NCBI RefSeq assembly: GCF_001262505.1
Contig: NZ_KQ410726.1
Span: forward strand, 296,357 to 360,356
Source of the DNA: Shinella sp. SUS2
GTDB lineage: Bacteria > Pseudomonadota > Alphaproteobacteria > Rhizobiales > Rhizobiaceae
Direction: 5' to 3'
DNA length: 64,000 nucleotides
A program made the position numbers and the translations under genes. Of the stretch, positions 8,361-15,410 are shown in pieces; the stretch's first letter is position 1; each line of letters opens with the position of its first letter. The notes beneath the pieces were generated by a model, which was given only the letters and a program-made list of their open reading frames with translations, made no database searches and had not been told where the DNA came from.

Positions 8361-9812
8361 ATGTCCAACGCTGCCTTGCGTGAGACTGCGCATATCTGGG
8401 AAGAGGACGAGAAGCCGGCGCCAGCCGATGGGGCTGCGCTGCGGCGGGTCGTCGGGTCGCTGGCCGCCGAAGCCTCGGACCTCGGCCTGCATCTCGTCGA
8501 TATCGCCGGCTCCATCCAGGACACCGCCGCCCAGTCGCGCGAGCACGCGGCACTCTTCACCCGGCTGACCCAGTCGGCGACGGCGATCGCCAGCGCCAAT
8601 GGCGACATTGCCCGCTCGCTCGGCGAGACGGACCAGCTGGCCGCGAGCGCCCGCCGCGTGCTGGGCGAGCAGGCGGTGCAGCTCGACGGCTCGATCGCCG
8701 CCATCGACCACATGGTGACGGCCTCCAACGAGATCGGCACGGAAATCTCGGCCTTTTCCGGCGCGCTTGCCGATGTCGGCCGGCTGGCCGACGCCATCGG
8801 CACCATCGCCCGGCAGACGAACCTCCTGGCGCTGAACGCGGCCATCGAGGCGGCGCGTGCGGGTGAGGCGGGCAAGGGTTTTGCGGTCGTGGCGGCGGAG
8901 GTGCGGGCGCTGTCGCTCGAGACCTCCAGCACGACGGCCTCCATCCAGAAGACGCTGCAGGAACTGCGCGCCCGCATCGACCGGCTGGAGGCGGCGGGCG
9001 AGGGCGCGCGTGTTTCCGCCGAGGGCGTCAAGGTGACGGCGTCCGAGGTCCAGGGTTCCTTTGCCGGCGTCGAACAGGTCATGTCGAAGATCCTCGACAG
9101 CGCCTCGGCGCTTGCCGCGACGACGGGTGCGGTGGACCGGGAATGCAGCGATTTCGCCCGCTCGATCGGTGCGGCCTCGGCCGAGATCATCCGCTCCAAC
9201 GGGACGCTGCAGGGCGCGTCCGGCAAGGTCGGCGAGGTGGTGGCGATTTCCGAGCGCATCATCCAGGCGACGGCGAGCGCGGGGATCGAGACGCCGGACA
9301 GCCCCTACATCCGCCTCGTGCAGCAACTGGCCGACAAGGTCTCGGCGCGCTTTTCGGCCGCCATCCGCAGCGGCGAGATGGGCATTGAGGCCCTGTTCGA
9401 CCGGCAGTACCGGCCGATCCCTGGCACCGACCCGGTGCAGATGACGACGCGCTTCACCGATTTCACCGACCGCGTTCTGCCCGATATCCAGGAGCCGGCG
9501 GTGGCCGCGGACGGCCGCATCGCCTTCTGCGCGGCGATCGACGACCAGGGATACCTGCCGACGCACAACCGAAAATTCTCCGAAGCGCAACGGCCGGGCG
9601 ATCCGGCCTGGAACACCGCCAACTGCCGCAATCGCCGGATCTTCAACGACCGGGTGGGGCTCGCCGCCGGGCGCAGCACCGAACCCTTCCTCGTGCAGAC
9701 CTATCGCCGCGACATGGGCGGCGGCCAGTTCGTGCTGATGAAGGACATCTCCGCCCCCATAACCGTCAACGGTCGCCACTGGGGCGGGCTGCGGCTGGCG
9801 ATCCGCGTGTGA
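8361..9812 (+). CDS. Soluble methyl-accepting chemotaxis protein
   Basis: This 483-residue chemoreceptor has no hydrophobic membrane segment, so it should be cytosolic. The signalling hairpin is at residues ~150-185 ([32 protein letters not shown]), the CheA/CheW-binding tip. It is embedded in a long coiled coil spanning ~20-310. The order is inverted relative to classical receptors: signalling coil first, then a C-terminal ~150-residue module (about 330-483) ending in [34 protein letters not shown], which resembles the closing strands of Cache/PAS-type sensors. GGGAGG precedes the ATG. No CheR/CheB pentapeptide is seen at the C terminus. Confidence 0.85.
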   Translation: MSNAALRETAHIWEEDEKPAPADGAALRRVVGSLAAEASDLGLHLVDIAGSIQDTAAQSREHAALFTRLTQSATAIASANGDIARSLGETDQLAASARRVLGEQAVQLDGSIAAIDHMVTASNEIGTEISAFSGALADVGRLADAIGTIARQTNLLALNAAIEAARAGEAGKGFAVVAAEVRALSLETSSTTASIQKTLQELRARIDRLEAAGEGARVSAEGVKVTASEVQGSFAGVEQVMSKILDSASALAATTGAVDRECSDFARSIGAASAEIIRSNGTLQGASGKVGEVVAISERIIQATASAGIETPDSPYIRLVQQLADKVSARFSAAIRSGEMGIEALFDRQYRPIPGTDPVQMTTRFTDFTDRVLPDIQEPAVAADGRIAFCAAIDDQGYLPTHNRKFSEAQRPGDPAWNTANCRNRRIFNDRVGLAAGRSTEPFLVQTYRRDMGGGQFVLMKDISAPITVNGRHWGGLRLAIRV

Positions 9813-9897
9813 GGCGGGGCTTTTCCCGGCGGCCCTGATGCGGGGCTCGCCAGCCTTCGCCATTGCCCCGCCGCGCCGTGCCGTGTATGCCGCGGCC

Positions 9898-10269
9898 ATG
9901 CGCCTTCGCTCCGATATCTTCGTGTCCGCCCTGATGCGCCGCGTCTTCGCCCGCGGCGATTTTGCGGCTGTCGAGGTGAAGGGCGCGGAGGAGGCGGGGG
10001 CGGTGTTCGTGCGGCAGGTGTTCCGCGACGGGACGGAGAGCCTGTATGGGCCGGCGCCGCAGAGTGTCTTCGAGGCCGAGGAGAGCGGGCTCCGGCGCTT
10101 CGAGGCGCGGTTGGAGCGGGTCGAGGCGGCGGCCGTTGCCGATGCGCTGGCGCGGGAGCGGCGCTTTGACGGCGATCTCTGGGTCGTGTCGATCGAGGCG
10201 GACGCGCTCGATGACCTCATCGAATTCGCAGGAGCCGAGCCGAAGGACGACGGGTTCTTCCGACGTTAA
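9898..10269 (+). CDS. DUF1491 family protein
   Basis: The 123-residue soluble protein begins MRLRSDIFVSALMRRVFARGDFA, the conserved DUF1491 opening, which fixes the start at 9898 rather than the in-frame ATG 60 bases upstream. The family is found in alphaproteobacteria and has no known activity. The mix of beta-strand-like and acidic segments (FDGDLWVVSIE) carries no catalytic signature. It stands between the chemoreceptor and the RTX gene without obvious coupling. Confidence 0.8.
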   Translation: MRLRSDIFVSALMRRVFARGDFAAVEVKGAEEAGAVFVRQVFRDGTESLYGPAPQSVFEAEESGLRRFEARLERVEAAAVADALARERRFDGDLWVVSIEADALDDLIEFAGAEPKDDGFFRR

Positions 10270-10462
10270 GCCTGCGGGCGGAAACCGGCCGTGCCGATCC
10301 GGGTGAAACGGATTTTTTGCAGGAAGTGCGGTATGGCGGTTCCGGCGGGCAGGCCCCTCGCATGCGTTGGAACCCTCCCGAAAACGAGACGCATCCCGCC
10401 GTTCGACAGGCGGCGGGGCTGCCGCAGGACGTGGCCATGCCGATGACGGGCGCCGGAAAGAC

Positions 10463-12115
10463 ATGAGCAAATACGACATTCTCGAGGATCGGACATCGAC
10501 CCTCGTCGCACGCGAGGCGGGCAGCCAGTGGATCGTCGCGCCCGGCATTTCCATAACCACGGCCGGCCTTGCCGTCGACGCGGGCGGGGCTTTCGCCGGA
10601 CGCATGCTCGTCGTCGACGGAACGGTCCGCTCCACGGCGGGACATGCCGTCGTGCTCGGGGCTGGCACGCTGGGGAGCGACGCCGGGACCGTCGCGATCA
10701 AGGCGAACGGGGTGGTTTCCGCGGCGCTGACCGGCCTTTCCGCGAGCGGCGGCGGGCTTGTCTTTTCCAACCAGGGCACGCTTTCAGGCGATGCGGCGGC
10801 CGGCCATTTCAGCGGAGCGGGCGCCAGCATCACCAATCGGGGCTCCGTGCTGTCCTCCGGTGGGACCGGGCTGAAGGTGGCGGGCGGCGAGGCGCTGGTC
10901 ACCAACCACGGCACCGTGAAAAGCGCAGGCGATGCCGTCACGGTCTCGGGCGCCAAGGCGATCATCACCAATTACGGGTTCATCCAGTCGACGGCCGATG
11001 ACGGCATTCGCAGCGCCGGCCTTGCGGCGATCGTGACCAACAGCGGCACGCTGGACGCCTACCGCGACGGGCTGACGGTGTCGGGCGCGGGCGCCGTCGT
11101 CACCAACAACGGCAAGGTCCTTTCGCGTGCCGACGAGGGCGTGGTGATCACTGGCGCCAATGCGGTGGTGGCGAACAACGGTACGATTTCCGCGGCGAAG
11201 GGCGGCATCCGGCTCGACGGGGCAAAGGTCAATTTCGCCAATCACAAGGCGATAACGACAACGGCCGGCGAGGCTGTCGATATCGGCGGCGCGCACGCGC
11301 AGGTGATGAACAACGGCACGCTGAAGGGCGCAGCCGGCATCTTCAGCGACGGGGCCGGCGCGACGGTGGCGAACAACGGCGCGATCACGGCGACGAAGGG
11401 CATTGCGGTCGCCCTCCTCGGCAAGGGGCTCAACACCTTCGCCAACAATGGATCGCTGAAGGCGGAGGGCCTGGCGCTGAAGGGCGGCAACGGCAGCGAG
11501 ATCGTCACCAATAACGGTACGATCCGCGGTTCGGTGGATCTCGGGGCGGGCAACGACACGTTCGACACGCGCGGCGGCAAGGTGACCGGCACGGTGGCGG
11601 GCGGCAAGGGGAACGACACCTATATCGTCGGGGATGCCCGGCTGAAGCTCGTCGAGAAGGCGGGCGGTGGCACCGATACGGTGCAGTCCACCGTCAGCTA
11701 CACGCTCGGTGCCAATCTCGAAAAGCTCATCCTGCTCGGCAAGGCCGGCATGAGCGGCACGGGCAACGGGCTTGCCAATGTGCTCATCGGCAACAGCGGC
11801 GCAAACACGCTCTCGGGTGGCGGCGGAAACGACATTCTCGACGGCGGCAAGGGCAACGACACGCTCATCGGCGGCAGCGGGAAGGATGTCTTCCTGTTCG
11901 CCAAGGGGACCGGGCGTGACAGGGTGGCGGATTTCACGCCGGGCACGGACCGGGTGGATTTTTCCGGCCATGCCGAAATCACCGGCTTTGACGACCTGAT
12001 GACGAACCATGCCGTTCAGCGCGGCGACGACGTGGTGATCCGCGCCGGCAACGACATGCTGACTCTGGAGCACGTTGCGCTGCGCGCGCTCGACAAGGGC
12101 GACTTCCTGTTCTGA
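10463..12115 (+). CDS. RTX calcium-binding protein with beta-solenoid repeats
   Basis: This 550-residue acidic protein has no signal peptide. Residues ~100-365 contain about ten degenerate repeats of 21-23 residues, each centred on a TN(N/H)G(T/K) turn followed by xSxxDGxxVSGA, which predicts a right-handed beta-helix. Residues ~440-480 carry nonapeptide RTX units (GGGGNDILDGGKGNDTLIGGSG). The C-terminal ~70 residues (DFTPGTDRVDFSGH ... DKGDFLF) look like a type I secretion signal. Calcium-dependent folding outside the cell is expected. No ABC exporter/TolC genes are nearby, so it must use a transporter encoded elsewhere. The ATG at 10463 has GGAAAG upstream. It may be a surface or adhesion factor. 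Confidence 0.8.
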   Translation: MSKYDILEDRTSTLVAREAGSQWIVAPGISITTAGLAVDAGGAFAGRMLVVDGTVRSTAGHAVVLGAGTLGSDAGTVAIKANGVVSAALTGLSASGGGLVFSNQGTLSGDAAAGHFSGAGASITNRGSVLSSGGTGLKVAGGEALVTNHGTVKSAGDAVTVSGAKAIITNYGFIQSTADDGIRSAGLAAIVTNSGTLDAYRDGLTVSGAGAVVTNNGKVLSRADEGVVITGANAVVANNGTISAAKGGIRLDGAKVNFANHKAITTTAGEAVDIGGAHAQVMNNGTLKGAAGIFSDGAGATVANNGAITATKGIAVALLGKGLNTFANNGSLKAEGLALKGGNGSEIVTNNGTIRGSVDLGAGNDTFDTRGGKVTGTVAGGKGNDTYIVGDARLKLVEKAGGGTDTVQSTVSYTLGANLEKLILLGKAGMSGTGNGLANVLIGNSGANTLSGGGGNDILDGGKGNDTLIGGSGKDVFLFAKGTGRDRVADFTPGTDRVDFSGHAEITGFDDLMTNHAVQRGDDVVIRAGNDMLTLEHVALRALDKGDFLF

Positions 12116-12120
12116 GGGCC

Positions 12121-12136
12121 TGTTCCCGCGGGAACA
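12121..12136. promoter_or_regulatory. Perfect 16-bp palindrome
   Basis: TGTTCCCGCGGGAACA is exactly self-complementary and begins five bases after the RTX stop codon. With no loop and no T tract it is a poor terminator, so an operator for the following small gene is equally possible. Confidence 0.4.
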
Positions 12137-12209
12137 TCGCAGCGGCGCGGCGCGTGGGAAAAGGGAGCCACACAGGCGATGGCCTGTGTCGAACCCTCGG
12201 AGAAACGCC

Positions 12210-12341
12210 ATGTTTATCGTGCTGCCCGCTCTTGCACTGCTGATTTCGGGAATGTTCGTCGTCACCATGCTGGCCGCGCTCTCGGCCGAGCGCAACGAAG
12301 GCGCGACGATTCGCGTACCGGCGCGGCGCCGGATTTTCTAA
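12210..12341 (+). CDS. Small single-pass membrane protein
   Basis: This 43-residue protein has one hydrophobic helix (residues ~3-28, IVLPALALLISGMFVVTMLAAL) and a short, basic, cytoplasmic-type tail ending RVPARRRIF. A GGAG Shine-Dalgarno sequence lies seven bases before the ATG. Its stop is ten bases from the convergent DUF2336 stop. I do not recognise the family; size and topology suggest a regulatory or structural microprotein. Confidence 0.5.
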   Translation: MFIVLPALALLISGMFVVTMLAALSAERNEGATIRVPARRRIF

Positions 12342-12350
12342 TAGAGGAAA

Positions 12351-13328
12351 TTAGCCGGCGGCGCGGTGCCGTGCGGCTTCGGAGGACCTGTCGTGGTTAT
12401 CCTGCCCATTCGACTTCGCGTCGCCGCCGTTGGCCGCCTTCGGCAGGCCATTGCCATTCGTGTAGCTGTCCGCCCGCTGCCAGCTTTCGACACGGTCGAT
12501 CGCCTCGGCCGGGTCTAGCGCCGAAAGCAGGGCCGCCGCACCGCCTTCGGCGAGGTGAGGGTAGATTTTCGCCAGCACGTACAGGCTGTCTTCCTCCGGC
12601 ACGTCGAGCGCCAGCAGCGTCTCGGCGAGCTGCCTTCCGGACACATCGAGAAGGATACGCTCGGACAGCCACTGGCTGGCGCCGAGCGCGTCGGCGAGCG
12701 TGACGGCCAGCATGCCGGCCTCGCCCGCGCGGGCAAACCGCACGAACAGCGCGTGATGGACCTCCGTCGCCGGCTCTAGCGTCGGCGGTGCTTCGACCGC
12801 AGGCGTCGCGGCGCGCACCAGGGCCCGCAACTCCTCGCGGATCTGTTCTTCCCGCTCCAGCCTTGCCGCTTCCTTCAGCGACGCCTCGCGATCCTCGCCG
12901 GCCCTGCGGCTGGCATGATCCTGGTGGCTTGCGACCAGCGCCTCGACCATGGCGGGGGAAAGGTCGTCCCGCCGGCCGATGGCGCGGGCATGTTCGGGGC
13001 TGGCGGCGCGCAGCACATGCATCAGCGTGCGATCGGCGATGGCCTTTGAGCCCATGAGGAAAATGGCGGCGACGCCGATCGGCTGCGTGGCGATGAAGAG
13101 GGCGGTTTCGTCCGGCACCTGCGGGCAGCGGGAGAGCGCGGCGACGGATTGCCGGCGGGCTTCCTCGCTGGAGGCGCTGTAGAGCGGTTCGAAGAGTTCA
13201 CCGAACTGGCGCAGGTCCGAGCGGGATGGAAAACGCAGGCTCTCGAAGCTGGAGACCGTGGCCATCAGCACGATGTCCTTCGGCCGCCCCGCCTGCGGTC
13301 TCTCCAGTTCGCGAAACCTGTCCGCCAC
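12351..13328 (-). CDS. DUF2336 domain protein
   Basis: The 325-residue soluble protein is largely alpha-helical. Residues ~35-160 carry the DUF2336 helical-repeat region (for example ALSRCPQVPDETALFIATQPIGVAAIFLMGSKAIAD). The rest is further helical repeats and a polar, Asn/His/Ser-rich tail. The start is a GTG at 13326-13328 (protein beginning VADRFRELERP); an ATG at residue 22 is the alternative. The function is unknown; in several alphaproteobacteria DUF2336 proteins are linked to polar or cell-cycle processes. A TTAG-N7-TTAA sequence 75-89 bases upstream and a perfect TTAA-N7-TTAA further up suggest CtrA control. Confidence 0.75.
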   Translation of the reverse strand: MADRFRELERPQAGRPKDIVLMATVSSFESLRFPSRSDLRQFGELFEPLYSASSEEARRQSVAALSRCPQVPDETALFIATQPIGVAAIFLMGSKAIADRTLMHVLRAASPEHARAIGRRDDLSPAMVEALVASHQDHASRRAGEDREASLKEAARLEREEQIREELRALVRAATPAVEAPPTLEPATEVHHALFVRFARAGEAGMLAVTLADALGASQWLSERILLDVSGRQLAETLLALDVPEEDSLYVLAKIYPHLAEGGAAALLSALDPAEAIDRVESWQRADSYTNGNGLPKAANGGDAKSNGQDNHDRSSEAARHRAAG

Positions 13329-13402
13329 GAAACACCCGTTATTCCCCGGAACGGCAGCCCCTTGCCGCTTCTCAATCGTTCATGAAAAGTAGAGGAAAAG
13401 CG

Positions 13403-13417
13403 TTAGCAAGGCGTTAA
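13403..13417. promoter_or_regulatory. CtrA-like box (one mismatch)
   Basis: TTAG-CAAGGCG-TTAA matches the CtrA consensus TTAA-N7-TTAA in seven of eight positions. It lies 75-89 bases upstream of the DUF2336 start, a reasonable promoter distance. The second half-site extends to TTAACC. Confidence 0.45.
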
Positions 13418-13569
13418 CCTTGCTCGCGCGGAAACCGCAATGTTTACAAGGTGGTGCCGCCGGGGTTGCAGACCGGCCGCGTGCCGCATCGGGACAGGCC
13501 CCGCTTTCCTCGTCCGCAGGCCTGCCCTGTGCCGCAGGGAACAGCGAACACGCCCGCTTCACGCTAGTG

Positions 13570-13584
13570 TTAACAGCATGTTAA
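13570..13584. promoter_or_regulatory. CtrA box, perfect TTAA-N7-TTAA
   Basis: TTAA-CAGCATG-TTAA matches the CtrA consensus in all eight positions, with the favoured C after each TTAA. It is ~240 bases upstream of the DUF2336 start and ~340 upstream of the small gene at 13923, so its target is uncertain. Confidence 0.55.
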
Positions 13585-13922
13585 CCCGATAGTCGCTAGT
13601 TTTAGGGACATGGATCGGCTCGTCTATTGCGATGGACGTGTTATGATTCGATCATGTGAACGGTGGATCCGCCGGCAGGCGCCCGCCGTTCCGCGAGGGA
13701 AAGGTGCGATGTTCCGGATACCGGACGGTCGCCAGACACATTCCCGTGAATGGGAAACTTCTGGTCCCGTATCGCCGTTTTCCACCCGTATGCGACTGGG
13801 GAGACATCGATCTCATGTCGCGTCCGGGGGTGACGGAACCGGATGCACCGGCCCGTTGAAACGGGCAGGGTGAGATTTGTAGGAGTGCTTCATCCGTCTC
13901 GATTCTTCTTTTGGAGGCGAGA

Positions 13923-14111
13923 ATGGCAGACGTGGTACGATTGAAGGAATGGCTCGCGCGAACGCCGCGTCGCGACACCATTCGCCGTGCGGCTCCGGCC
14001 CAGGTTCTTCTCTTCACCGGCGTAAGATACGAACGCCTGACGCCCGCCATGCTGGCGGCCCGCGGCAAGGCGGCAAAGCAGGGTGTTCAGGACACCGCCC
14101 GCCGGCCCTGA
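13923..14111 (+). CDS. Small basic protein, unknown function
   Basis: This 62-residue basic protein begins MADVVRLKEWLARTPRRDTIRRAA and contains QVLLFTGVRYERL before an Ala/Lys-rich tail. GGAGGCGA lies 4-11 bases before the ATG, a strong ribosome site. Codon use is typical of the window. No membrane segment or metal motif is present. The compact amphipathic N-terminal helix and net positive charge would allow nucleic-acid or membrane binding, but I do not recognise a family. Confidence 0.6.
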   Translation: MADVVRLKEWLARTPRRDTIRRAAPAQVLLFTGVRYERLTPAMLAARGKAAKQGVQDTARRP

Positions 14112-14243
14112 TCCTCTTCCGGTCGCTGCCCGGTGCAGCGCTGGAGCATGCGCGTGCGGCCGCCGCGCATGGCTTGAACGGGCCTGAACGGCCTTCGCGG
14201 GCAAAGGCCCCGCGTCACAAGGCTCCCTTCGGAGCGATCCTTC

Positions 14244-14795
14244 CTATTGTTCCGCCGCAAACGGCTCGCAGCTGGCATCCGCCAGGAAGGCGGTCGCCGC
14301 TTCCTCGCGGCTTTGTGTCGGCACGAAGGTGCGCAGCACGGCATAGCCTTCCTCGCCGCGCATCTCGACGAGGATAGACTGCTCCAGCTCGGCCGGCACG
14401 GCCTTTCGGATGCCGATGAGCTGGATGGGCGTTGCGATCAGCGTATCGAGTGCGCCGCTGACCGAGGTGCGGTCGTTCATGCTGAACACCTCGTTGGAGG
14501 CGCTGTCATAGACGGCGAGCGACCAGAAGGGCACATCGCCCTCGGCAAACAGCCGGATCGGCCCGGTCTCCACGGAAAAGGCGCAGACCGCCGTCTTCAT
14601 CGCCGGGTCGTCGTTGATCGGGGCGAGGGAATCGCTGCTTCCCGCCAGCGGGAAAAAGCGGTTCGCCTCGCCGAAGGCCTGCACGCGGGTATAGGCGTCG
14701 CGGCCGGTGAAGCTCGGCAGCGAGAGGATGATGACGATGTGCAGCAGCGCCGCGCCGACGAGGCCGACGGCGATGGCATAGAGGAAGCTACGCAT
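14244..14795 (-). CDS. DUF1254 domain protein
   Basis: The 183-residue protein has one N-terminal membrane helix (residues ~4-27) and a periplasmic domain with the DUF1254 features GDVPFWSLAVYDSASNEVFSMNDR and APIQ-like strands. It starts eight bases before the end of the DUF1214 gene, so the two form an overlapping pair. DUF1254 and DUF1214 often occur as two halves of one larger protein in other bacteria, so here they probably form a complex at the membrane. The biochemical function is unknown. Confidence 0.8.
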   Translation of the reverse strand: MRSFLYAIAVGLVGAALLHIVIILSLPSFTGRDAYTRVQAFGEANRFFPLAGSSDSLAPINDDPAMKTAVCAFSVETGPIRLFAEGDVPFWSLAVYDSASNEVFSMNDRTSVSGALDTLIATPIQLIGIRKAVPAELEQSILVEMRGEEGYAVLRTFVPTQSREEAATAFLADASCEPFAAEQ

Positions 14796-15381
14796 CGGCG
14801 CAGTCCAGCCGTGTTATGCCGGGCATCGCAAGGTCGATGACCCCGGAACTGCCGGCGGTCGGCGTGTCGAGCAGCGTCATGACCAGCAGGAACGGCGCCT
14901 TGCCCTGCGGCACGGCCAGCCAGTTGCCCGGCGTTGCCGAGGAGGCGATGCGGATGGAGAAATTGCTGTCGGCGGCGCGCAGCACCGACCAGGCGTTGAG
15001 GCCGGTCGGAAGGCCGGGCCGGGCGTCCTCAAGCGGGTTGCCGTTGCGGTCCGCCGCATGCAGCGTCCAGAGGCGCGCCGGCGGGGTGATGCCGCGGATC
15101 TCGTAACGGCAGTTTTCCACCAGCGTGCGGCTCTCGCTGTCGGTGGCGGCGGTGAAGGTCAGGCCTTCGGCGCCGCCGAGCAGCAGCTTGCCGTCGCGCG
15201 CCCGGTGGGCTTTTGCATAGGGGTCGGCATCGACCGTCTGGGCGGCGGGGAAGGCGGTCCAGGGCCCGAGCGCGATGGCACCGAAGCCGACCGTAGCGCG
15301 CAGCGCGTAGATCGAGCTCAATATGCCGAGGCCGAAGGCGACGGCGAGCGCTGTGGCGATGACGAGGGGCGTGCGGAACAA
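14788..15381 (-). CDS. DUF1214 domain protein
   Basis: The 197-residue protein has an N-terminal helix (residues ~5-32) and a C-terminal DUF1214 domain (RYEIRGITPPARLWTLHAADRNGNPL ... NFSIRIASSATPGNWLAVPQG). The apparent start is TTG (15379-15381), with no strong Shine-Dalgarno sequence. It overlaps the DUF1254 gene by eight bases and lies 29 bases downstream of the penicillin-binding protein stop on the same strand, so all three could share a transcript. A role near the cell envelope is inferred from topology only. Confidence 0.8.
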   Translation of the reverse strand: MFRTPLVIATALAVAFGLGILSSIYALRATVGFGAIALGPWTAFPAAQTVDADPYAKAHRARDGKLLLGGAEGLTFTAATDSESRTLVENCRYEIRGITPPARLWTLHAADRNGNPLEDARPGLPTGLNAWSVLRAADSNFSIRIASSATPGNWLAVPQGKAPFLLVMTLLDTPTAGSSGVIDLAMPGITRLDCADA

Positions 15382-15410
15382 GGCGATCGACCGTTGGAAT
15401 CAGGTTGCCG

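Larger units (their letters stand above)
13329..13922. other. Divergent intergenic region with CtrA-like boxes
   Basis: This is a 594-base region between the leftward DUF2336 gene and a rightward small gene. It holds the two CtrA-like boxes described separately and a short palindrome, ATGAT-TCG-ATCAT, at 13643-13655. No ORF here has convincing codon use or a ribosome site. The length suggests two independent promoters. Confidence 0.45.

Noticed and set aside
13380..13562. 60-codon minus ORF in the DUF2336 upstream region
   Set aside because: There is no ribosome site, it has a rare composition and it overlaps the promoter boxes.
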